Both the position numbers and the translations under genes were made by a program. From Linum tenue (taxonomy: Eukaryota > Streptophyta > Magnoliopsida > Malpighiales > Linaceae), in contig CAMGYJ010000006.1 of the NCBI GenBank assembly GCA_946122785.1, forward strand, positions 2,608,207-2,672,206: DNA of 64,000 nucleotides, given 5' to 3'. Of this stretch, positions 55,349-64,000 are shown in pieces; the first letter of the stretch is position 1, and every line of letters begins with the position of its first letter. Under the pieces are notes generated by a model, which saw only the letters and a list, made by a program, of their open reading frames with translations, was not told where the DNA came from and made no database searches.

Positions 55349-56258
55349 GAGCAAGAATGATATCTATGACCGCCAGCTGAGGAATTGATTCGTGGTAAGT
55401 GATCAAGTCTATTGATGAGTTTAAGTTTACATTTGGGTAAATAGAAAAGTTGAGGCAATGAGTTAGGTTGTGAATTCTGTTTTAGGTAAGAATAAGATGG
55501 CCTGTAATGGATGGGAGTTCAGGGACCAATTTTGTCTGGCTCTAGATTCTATATCAAGAGAGAGGCACTATATGGCAATGTTTCGCAGAAAGATAAAAAC
55601 TTCCGGTGATATAATTTGATAACATTAAACATGATTTTAGTTACTAGCCCCCGTGAGAAGAATAGAAGACAGTTGATGATGCTTTTTAATGAACAAGGGA
55701 TGAAATTATAGTAGCCATTGGTGTGTGTTTATATACTAATTATCTCCAGCGCAGCCAGCGCTTAAGTGGCATGTAACTGTCTCAGAGCTCAAACTATGCC
55801 CAAGGTTTTCATTGGTATTTCTTTTCTTCTTATTATATTTTTAGCATGATATTTTTCATCAATTTTTGGTTAAACTTAACCGGCCAAGGGACGGGCCCAG
55901 TGCTAGTTGTTTTTTTTTAAATAACGGTAGTTCTGGATTTTTTCCTCTTTATAGCGGGCCGTTCAAAAATGAATGGGGTTTGAGTACTAAGACATTTTCA
56001 AGTGGTAGGCAGTAGGCCCAGCCCAACAAAATAGATTAACCATCACGCGGTTGAAGGGTGCGATTGCGAAGGCAGCTATTGCCAAGTGGAATCAGGGGAG
56101 AAACAAAATCTTTATTCGCCGGCAGCTCTCGCCGTCCGCTTCCTCTTCGGGTGAGTTTCGACGGAGTCTTCTTTCTTCCCAACTTGGGTTTGGAATGATA
56201 GGGCTGACTTCATTAGTTTCTTTCCGTTTTCAATTTCTAATAAATCGACGCTGGAGTT

Positions 56259-56624
56259 CGTAATGATGACTGAAGCCTGAAGGTACTATTCAGATAGCGA
56301 AACCATGTCGGAATTGTTGAATCAATTCGAATGCATTCTCGATTCCGATCCCCTCATGTAAGCATCGTCGTCAAATTTGATTCAGGAAGTTTCCCCCTTC
56401 GTTCAATTTATTCGCTCAACCCTATGTTCAATTTTGTTTTTCGTAATGATGACTGAAGCCTGAAGGTACTATTCAGATAGCGAAACCATGTCGGAATTGT
56501 TGAATCAATTCGAATGCATTCTCGATTCCGATCCCCTCATGTAAGCATCGTCGTCAAATTTGATTCAGGAAGTTTCCCCCTTCGTTCAATTTATTCGCTC
56601 AACCCTATGTTCAATTTTGTTTTT
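56259..56624. repeat. 183-bp tandem duplication containing PTAR1 exon 1
   Basis: 56259-56441 and 56442-56624 are virtually identical and begin CGTAATGATGACTGAAGCCT. Each unit holds the leader end, exon 1, its donor and the start of intron 1, so two alternative first exons are present. Confidence 0.92.
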
Positions 56625-57831
56625 CGGCTGCTTTGGTGCTCCTTCGTGCTCAGCAACGAAGTAGGGTTCATTCACCCTTCGCAATTTACGACATTAGAGA
56701 GAGATCCTGAAGCTGGTAGCTCACGATCGGAAGCCTCGGATGCGCTGGATGGTGGAGATGGGAGCTTTCTGATTCGAGATCACAAACTGGGCATTTACTC
56801 CGAGGTTGTTCTCCTATTGTACAAGGCTGTCAGAGAACAATTCATGAATGCAATTGCAGAATACAGGAACCTCGGCGACCCATCTCTTCGTTCTGCTAAA
56901 GCTCTAGGAATTGCGGTTATGAAATGCAGCAAAGCACTTGTGTTGTTAAGCCCTAATTTCGGGACTGCTTGGAATTCCAGGTAACCAATTTGAAATTTTC
57001 TATATTTATATGGGTCTGGTTGATTTGAATCGTAATGATCCGGAAATGGTAGATTCGCACCCGTGTTTTAAACCCTCTAATTGCAGCTTGTTTATGCCCA
57101 ATGTGCCCCTCTGTTCTTGTTTTTATTTTATTTTTATGAATGACTGTTCTTGATGCAAATTGCAGAAAGTTAATAGTATCGAAGAAGACACAAACGTCAA
57201 TGTTCACTGACGAGCTCCGCTTGTCTGCCCTTGTCCTTTCCTATTCACCCAAGAGCGAGCAAGCATGGAGCCATAAGTAATATCTATGAAGTACTAGTTG
57301 ATTCTCTTCCTGTGTTGTTGTTTATCTGCTGAACTGCATGAGTTGTTAACTTGTTCTATGCATTTTTCCTTCGGTTATTGGCAGGAGGTGGGTGATCAAG
57401 AATATGGCCAGAAATCGTACAACTTTGCAAGAGATTTTGAGGGAAGAATCTGACCTGGTGGAGAAGATAGCAGAGGTTTATATTAATTTCAAGAACTGCA
57501 TAGTAGTGATTCATGAAGGTTTAACAACTTCTAATACTAAAGAAGCATACTATTTTCGTGACAATTGCATTACGAAATTTTAAAAATTGGAAAAGAAAAG
57601 GGGAAAAAGAAAGCATCATCTTTGAAGTTTATTAATTTCATGTTTGATTGTGAGATCTTTCCAGACATGACTAGGTGTATGCATGTATTGTTAGACTTTC
57701 ATTTTTCACTCCATACTAGTGGCTTTGAACACAGCTCTGGTTTACTTATTTTTAGGAGTGTGTGCTATTGACCACTACTCTAAACTTTTTCTGCCTTGCT
57801 ATCTATGCAGAGATCAAAGATGAACTATCAT
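56305..57831 (+). pseudogene. PTAR1: PTAR1-like gene, 5' part, copy 2, cut in exon 5 by Athila C
   Basis: Exon 1 at 56305-56357 or its duplicate 56488-56540 (MSELLNQFECILDSDPL), exon 2 56654-56980, exon 3 57166-57276, exon 4 57385-57475, exon 5 from 57811 (RSKMNYH). Splice sites are GT/AG and all joins are in phase: DPL-INEVGFIH, WNS-RKLIVSK, AWSH-KRWVIKNM, EKIAE-RSKMNYH. No stop is seen in exons 1-4, unlike copy 1. The reading frame runs into the LTR of Athila C at 57832, after the codon expected to precede AWNHR. The rest of the gene is not in the window; it may lie beyond the nested elements. Function as in copy 1 if it were intact. Confidence 0.85.
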
Positions 57832-58983
57832 TGACTCACTCCTACTGTCACTCTAAAAATTGGCCAAGTGTAACCACTTCCTAGAGCGTAGTATAGCGGG
57901 TTTGGGTTTTAATGTCAACCCGGGTCCTAGATTTGACGAGTACTCGGTGAATTCTTGTTATCTAGCAGTGAAACTTTAGTGCAAGTCCAAATTAACAAAC
58001 AAACAAAGCAAGTTAAACGGTTGTTTTCAAGGCGAGAGAGGTCACCCGGATATGGTTCCCCCTAGACTGCAATTAAGCCGAATTTCAATTTACCAAGTTC
58101 AGTTTTCATGAAAGTTATACTGCGGAAGGTTCTTAAACAGTCTGAAGTCTCGACTAAAGGTCTCCAGACCCTCTCAATTTGAATCTCTAGCGGGCGACTA
58201 ACCTCCACCGGAGTAAACAGATTGAGGCCCTAACGAACCAAACCTCCACTACCGAATTGAATTCGGTACAGAATAGTGAATTGGCTTCTCGACTAAAGTC
58301 GCCAATTCTCCACCTTCAATTGAGGGTGCTCTATCAACCTAGGCAGATATTCTCATTCTAGGTTAAAGCAGAAACAACAGGAATTTGATCAAGATTCAAG
58401 TCATTCAATCATTCAAGCCTTAATCGAATATAATCAAATCATAAACTCTGTACTTGGGTTCATACAATCAGACCTAGCATACAAATCTAGGGTTCCCCAT
58501 ACCCAGATGAATGGGGAAACTACTCCATGGAGAGAGAAGCAAAAGCAGATTCAGACGCGGAAATCATACTTTGAAGGATGAGTTTCTGCTCCTGGTTGTC
58601 AATCGGCACTTCTCCAAGCTCAAGCAGGGCTCCAATGGTGATGAAGATCAAGCTATGACACTTGGGAACTTTGGTTCGTCGCTTTCTCTCTCTAGGAATC
58701 GCTCTCTCTAAAACTCGGAACCCTTGAAATTAGCCTTCTTCTCCCTTAAAACTGCTGCCTGTCGCGATACCCGGTCGAAATACCCGGTCGGGTATTTTTG
58801 TCCTCCAGCACACTTCAAGCCTCACTTGCTCCTTTCGACCCGAATCTCGTTCCTTCGCCTTGATTCCAACGCCGGGTCCTGAAATATGATATAAACGCAC
58901 ACCCTAGCGTGAAATCGGCTTAAAAAACGAGAATCAACATCTCAAACGGCTCAAGAATAGGGGTAAAAACATGTATAATTATC
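57832..58983 (-). repeat. Athila C LTR (about 1152 bp)
   Basis: Starts TGACTCACTC on the plus strand. It is shorter than its siblings because most of the palindromic block is deleted: only GATACCCGGTCGAAATACCC and GGTCGGGTATTTTTG remain. The terminal GGTCTATCA is lost in a small deletion next to the polypurine tract. Confidence 0.82.
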
Positions 58984-60379
58984 CCACTCCCCCACACTTA
59001 ACCGTTTGCTTGTCCCCAAACAAACCTAACTCAAACCAATGCAACTCTCCAAACCTCTGTAGCAACCAACAACCCCGATCATAGGTAGAGGATTTCCTAG
59101 ATCATTTAGCAGCTTACGAGGTCAACCGACGCACAAGTCATCTCATAGCTTCTTCGGCGAGAGCACTAGTCTCGAGTTGGTATCATGGCAAATAGTGAAT
59201 AGAGGACAAATGAATCATGGATGAATGGACTCTCAAAAACAAAAGATCATGGACTCACTTTTTTAATGTGCTCTATTTTCTTATTGAAGATGGTTGGAAC
59301 CCCTTTTCTTTCTTTTTTGCTTGTTTTTTCTTCTTTTTTTTTCCAAAGGTTCCAACCTGTTGTTCAGAAAATGGGGGCTCCCACCTAGCAGAGGTTTTGC
59401 GGGAGCCCGGCTCTTACCGGCCATGCCAGGAGCGGATGTCTCAAGCCTCGTGCGGGGGAAAGACATGTAAGGGGGCTGGAGGTAGTAGGTGGAAATTGGG
59501 AACGGATTTCCGTCTCCCCTTACACACTTTCGCCCTATTCGCACGGGAGACGTTATTTTAAAGCACATTTTCGAGCAACTGTTATTTCCAAAACATGATA
59601 CAAGAGTCCATGACAGGTAGAGAGTCCACAACACCACACAATTCAAGAGTCCTAAGATCACTAATTCACTCAATCAACCAACACAGTATGAAGAAGAAAT
59701 GAGACTTCTTAAATGCATCAACATCCTCCATAGTGCTACACTACCTCCCTAGGTTCAAAGCATACTAAGAAGGCAATTGCAAAGAACACGTACTTGGAGC
59801 CCTCAAATTAAAAAAATTTGGACAGTGGACTAGGCTCCAAGCACACAAACAGATATAATGCAGTCAAAAGATAAACATCCCCCCACACTTAAGATCGACA
59901 TTGCCATCAAGAAACTAAACCGACACAAGACAGTTTGCATGCTGACAAAGACAAAACACTCAAAACATGCCACTAGGGCCCTCCGAGACCGGTGAAGTCG
60001 ATTTGGTTCATAAGGTCATCGTCTCCATCCTCCGGTGGTGGTGGTGGCGAATGGTCCCACCGGGTGGTCCAGTGGTGCTCCTCTGGTGGGTGACAAGCCT
60101 GGAGCAGGTGCTCCGAGTACTCCATCAATCGGCGGCCTCGATCTCTCTCCCGCTCGATGAGAGCACTAGTGACTCCCATATGGGTCTCCAAGCGGCCGAG
60201 GCGCTCGTCAACAACCGTCAGCCTGGACTGGTACTCGGCCTGGTGGGCCGAATACTGCTGGTAGAATTGGACCTGATGGTCAATGAGCTGCTGGTTCTAA
60301 AGACCGAGCTGCTGGAACTGGAGCCCCATCAGCTGGAACTGGTTCTTCATTCCACTCAGGAGGACGTTGATGCCATGGT
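57832..60379 (-). mobile_element. Athila-like element C, 3' end only
   Basis: LTR (57832-58983), polypurine motif (58989-59001), 3' untranslated region with hairpin (59292-59357), second motif (59880-59893), and the C-terminal end of the envelope-like ORF (60379-59973; PPPPPEDGDDDLMNQIDFTG). Homology to B ends near 60379, where a Mutator-like transposase begins. The five bases before the LTR are ATCAT (57827-57831). Inserted in exon 5 of PTAR1 copy 2. Confidence 0.83.
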
Positions 60380-63042
60380 TCAATTTTTGACCACCAATAA
60401 AATTAAGCAAGCGGAGATGTTCATTTACACCGAGGTTGTCGAAGGCAGTGTAGGTCATTCTGGAGATGGCCAAACATCTGGTATCCACGGTGGGAGTGTA
60501 TTATACGAAGATCATCCCCACCAGGATTTCCAAGACTCGAGTTGGAGGCAAGAGTATCATCATGGAACTGGAGGAAGTCATCAATCCTTCCCTTCATATG
60601 AAGAAGAAGCTCAACAATATGATTACAACCAACAATCAGGCTACCAGTACCCACCTGAGTACAACTTCTATCAAAGCGGTGTTAGTTACCACAACTACCA
60701 TTACGGAGGTAGTGAAGGTGAAGGTGCCTTTCATGCTGATAATCAAATGGAAGAAGAGGTCAATCCAAGTCCAGTTAGTGACCCTGAGGTTGAAGAAGAG
60801 GAAGGCGAAGTTAGTGCAGACAGCTTCGATCCGCTGGAAGGTGCTGATGATTCCGGTCCAGATTCAGATTCAGACGCAGATGGTGATGAGGTACCTCACG
60901 ACCGTGTACCTATTCCATACTACAGTCACATTCAAAATGAAGATTGGTATGTTGATACCGACATGGACCCGCCAGATGTGCCAGTATGGGGTCCACAAAC
61001 TGGCTTTACGAAGGGCCAACAATTTGCAACGAAGAATGAGGTCCGACACGCTATTTCCACTGAAGCAATGACTCGGAGTTTTGAATGGCAGACAACCCAG
61101 TCCGACATAAAGAGGCTGATGGTTCGATGCAATAACCAAAATGAGGGATGCAAAGCTAGGGTCCGGGCCATCAAGAGCAAGAGAGTCGGCTATTGGGTCA
61201 TATCCCGTGCGGTGAACACACACACACATGTGTGTCATCAATAACATCCCAAGGCCATCGACAGTTGAAATCAAGGGTGGTTGCCGCGGCTATCAAACAT
61301 CTAATTTAGGAGCAGCCCAACCTGAAGGTGAAAACCATCATCGCCCACATTTCTAGTCGTTATGGTTATATCATTAACTACAAGAAAGCGTGGCATGGGA
61401 AACAGAAAGCAATGGCTGCCGTGTTTGGTGACTGGGAAGAATCATATGCATTCCTTCCCAAATTGATTTTGGCGTTGGAGGTGTCTAACCCTGGCACCAT
61501 TTTCTCGCCTCGCTACCAAGATGAAGAAATTCAACCGTCGGTGCCTGGTAACAATCGCCAATTCAAGCGTCTTTTCTGGGCCTTCAAGCCATGTATTGAT
61601 GGTTTTCCATATTGTGTTCCTGTGATTCAAGTTGATGGAACATTCCTTACCGGCAAGTACAAGGGTACTCTACTGATTGCCAGCGGAGAAAATGCAAATA
61701 GATTAGTATGTCCATTAGCCTTTGCCATTGTGGAGGGAGAGAATACCTATAGCTATGGATGGTTCTTCAGAAAAATTCAGCTCCATGTCACCAGGCGGAC
61801 GAACCTGACTATCATCTCAGATCGCCACGCCGGTATACGGGCTGCTATCTTAGGCTTGGATCCAGCCTGGAACTGGTCACAGAGATGGTGCATCCGGCAT
61901 TTCAAGAGCAACTGGAACCATCATTTCAAGCGAAAGAAGCTTGCTGACAGTCTATGGTGGATTGGTAACCGTTCTAATTAATTGTCTATCTGTAAATTTT
62001 TTCAACTGTATAAAAGTATTGAGTGTTTCAATACAATACAATACAACACTTATTTAGACTCTTTGTAAAGAAATGCATGTCTAAGGAAATGGGGACTTAA
62101 GTGATCATCGTGATCCCCCCATGACCTGGGAAAATCGGGTTCTAAGCGATCCTCGGATCCCCCCTTTTTCTGTCAAAAAGACTGTGTTTCTAAGGAGATG
62201 TATACCTCTCTTAAGAGTCTTACAAGTGTACTTGTATTGGCAATAAGGTCGATCTTACTTATCTTACGTTTTTTTTTATATTCGTCAGCTGTCGCGTACC
62301 AAGAGAAGAAATTTAAAGAGAAGATGCAGAATATCCGTCAAATATCCCTGAAGGTGCGCAGTGGCTTGATCAACATGACCTTGAAATGTGGACTTTTCAT
62401 AAGGACGGAGGTCACAGATGGGGTATTGCCACAACAAACTCAAGCGAGAGTATCAACAACGTCTACAGGGAATTTCGTGCACTCCCCATCTCTGCAATTG
62501 TTGAGATGACATTCTGGAAAACAAACAGATGGTTCGTCAACCGTCTCCACTAGTGTGAGAAGAGGGAGGCACAGGGTAAGGTACACTCTGATTATGTCAC
62601 AAAAATAATGGGAAAAGATAATCGGAAGAGCTCTCACCACACAGTCACTGTGATGAACCGAAATGCTGGCTAGTATTCGGTCGAGACTGGGCACTGGGAG
62701 GATTGGAGACGTGGGGGTCATCGCCATGAAGTCACCGTAAACTTTAGGACTAAAAAGGGGGAGTGCTCTTGTCAGAAGTATCAGGGTAGAGGGGTACCAT
62801 GTTCTCATGCAATGGCTGTAATAAAGCACAGGAGCAAAGACCCTCGTCATTTCGTGAGTCCGTTTTTCAACATTGACTCACAAAAGAGCAGTTATCGTAC
62901 TAGTTTCCGTGCATTGCCGGATGAAGCTTACTGGCCAGTTTATGAGGGTATGGTCATCATTCCACCAATCGGGCTTAGGCGGGAAACAGGGCCCCCGCGG
63001 AGAAAAAGGATTCCAAATGAAATGGATCAAAGTGGAAGATAA
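60379..63042 (+). pseudogene. MuDR-type (Mutator-like) transposase
   Basis: Acidic N-terminus, then a DBD_Tnp_Mut-type domain (FATKNEVRHAISTEAMTRSF, then RCNNQNEGCKARVRA and HTHVCHQ), the MULE catalytic domain (VIQVDGTFLTGKYKGTLLIA with Asp, TIISDRHAGIRAA with Asp, RWCIRHFKSNW), and a SWIM zinc finger (CSCQKYQGRGVPCSHAMA). An in-phase intron, 61965-62288, joins WI to AVAYQEKKF. Lesions: TAA 61242-61244, a frameshift near 61270, TAG 61307-61309, a frameshift near 62347, TAG 62551-62553 and TAG 62671-62673. The N-terminus is cut by the junction with Athila C, giving a chimeric open frame from 59967. The gene could not make active transposase. Confidence 0.88.
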
Positions 63043-63115
63043 ACGAAAATGTCCCGGACCAATTGGTCCTCAAAATGCAGGGCCCGACGTGGTGAACCCG
63101 GATAATGGCGCTTAG

Positions 63116-63371
63116 ATTGATTTCATGCGTTTGTTCCATCTTTGTGTATTAATTTTAATGGTTACTCTACTTGTATGTTGTGTGCTTAAATGACATTGGA
63201 GATTTGCACAATTAACAAACTTTGGTGCAATTTTTCCATCTTTTTGAATAAAACACATCACGAACACAAACACACTACATGAAAAAACTAAAAAATAACT
63301 TCACCTAAAAACACCATTGTTCAACTTAATTTAAACAATACATAACTTGAAATAAACACAATTTGTCACAC
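63116..63371. other. Intergenic DNA between convergent MULE genes
   Basis: 256 bp of AT-rich sequence between the transposase and the Pro/Gln-rich ORF; it should contain both 3' ends. No inverted-repeat end is visible here, consistent with both genes belonging to one element. Confidence 0.35.
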
Positions 63372-63989
63372 TCATGCATTATTTCGACGGTTTGCCCTCT
63401 GTTTCCTTGTGCGATGGGCGACTGGTCCACCGGGTGTAGCTGATGGTGGAACGGGTGGCAGAGTCCTATTCGCCGTAGAAGGGCGATCCTCCGTGCTATG
63501 CTGCCTCGGTTCCGTGATAGGTGGCCCCTCCGTCTGCGGTCGAGGGCTATCCATGATCATACGGTGGAGAGTGGATTGCCATTGTTGTTGTGGTCGATTC
63601 CAAGGTGAGAAGTCTTGGTGTGGAGTGGATTGCCATTGTTGTTGCCATTGTTGTTGTGGTCGCTGCAAAGGTGAGTAGTCTTGGTGGGGACTTGAGTATG
63701 AACCCTCGGCCCAAGTAGCTGAAGATGTGCCGTCATGAAATGTACTTGGCCGTTGTTCATACTGGAAACTGGGCCGGAGATTGTATTGGAAACTTGACCG
63801 CGAATCATACTGGCTTCCGGGCGTGGGATCGTAGTGAGTACTCCCCCCTTCACCGCTGCACACCTCCAAAGGAGTAGGCGCCTTCCACGCCGCAATCGGC
63901 TTGATCTCCGGCACGTGAGGTCGATCCCTCGTAGCTTTGTTTTGCCTTCTAGGGACCGGCGGAGGCACCGGGTCAACATCTAGCGTCAC
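63372..63989 (-). CDS. Pro/Gln-rich ORF converging on the MULE transposase, partial
   Basis: An open frame of 205 codons reaching near the window end. It encodes a low-complexity Gln/Ser/Tyr/Pro-rich C-terminal tail with repeated SSPHQDYSPLQRPQQQWQ-type units, ending in basic KQRANRRNNA. No catalytic domain is visible. Convergent placement beside a mudrA-type gene recalls MuDR, which has a second convergent gene, and plant MULEs that carry plant-mobile-domain (PMD) proteins with such tails. The N-terminal part needed for a call is outside the window. Confidence 0.4.
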   Translation of the reverse strand: MTLDVDPVPPPVPRRQNKATRDRPHVPEIKPIAAWKAPTPLEVCSGEGGSTHYDPTPGSQYDSRSSFQYNLRPSFQYEQRPSTFHDGTSSATWAEGSYSSPHQDYSPLQRPQQQWQQQWQSTPHQDFSPWNRPQQQWQSTLHRMIMDSPRPQTEGPPITEPRQHSTEDRPSTANRTLPPVPPSATPGGPVAHRTRKQRANRRNNA

Positions 63990-64000
63990 CGGCGGCGGTC

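Larger units (their letters stand above)
55349..57831 (+). repeat. Right arm of the PTAR1 inverted duplication
   Basis: Matches the left arm in reverse. It is free of the 449-bp MITE but has a 183-bp tandem duplication and the first 21 bp of PTAR1 exon 5 before the Athila C LTR. Confidence 0.88.

Overview
This is a transposon-dense stretch of a flowering-plant nuclear genome. The evidence is plant-type LINE, Athila, Tat and chromovirus retroelements, hAT and Mutator-like DNA elements, and intron-containing relics of eukaryotic housekeeping genes. I see no bacterial, organellar, rRNA or CRISPR content. The species cannot be named from sequence alone. All calls come from reading the sequence; no database search was possible.

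Layout. 1-1.74 kb: 3' end of an L1-type LINE. 2.13-4.34 kb: exons 1-10 of a replication factor C subunit 3 (RFC3) gene with several lesions. Its last exon lies at 33.39-33.44 kb, so the final intron is about 29 kb long and is filled with nested elements. Inside it are the first exon of a SAR1-like GTPase (4.84 kb), a gag-pro-only Athila element (7.5-12.3 kb), a hAT-type MITE (12.6-13.2 kb), a second Athila with an Athila ORF-1/envelope-like gene (13.4-18.4 kb), and a 5'-truncated Tat element (18.4-24.8 kb). These are followed by a chromovirus-type LTR (27.3-30.2 kb) and a 2.0-kb palindromic LTR insertion (31.25-33.25 kb). A Reina-type chromovirus with a perfect target duplication follows the RFC3 end (33.57-38.95 kb).

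40.5-49.0 kb holds a non-autonomous Mutator-like element with subterminal motif arrays facing each other. Beside it is a segmental duplication in which each copy has taken a different hAT MITE, so each serves as the other's empty site. 50.5-57.8 kb is an inverted duplication of the 5' half of a PTAR1-like gene (prenyltransferase alpha-repeat protein). One arm carries a hAT MITE missing from the other; the other arm is interrupted in exon 5 by a third Athila (57.8-60.4 kb). The window ends with a decayed MuDR-type transposase gene and a convergent Pro/Gln-rich ORF.

The most unusual items are: (1) an antisense four-exon gene in the Tat element whose reading frame is open for 727 codons after splicing, while the sense pol beside it has at least four disabling lesions; (2) the palindromic LTR insertion, which has a U3 end at both termini and a 5-bp target duplication; (3) RFC3 split by about 29 kb of nested transposons; (4) sibling Athila LTRs that carry unrelated palindromic arrays at the same internal position.
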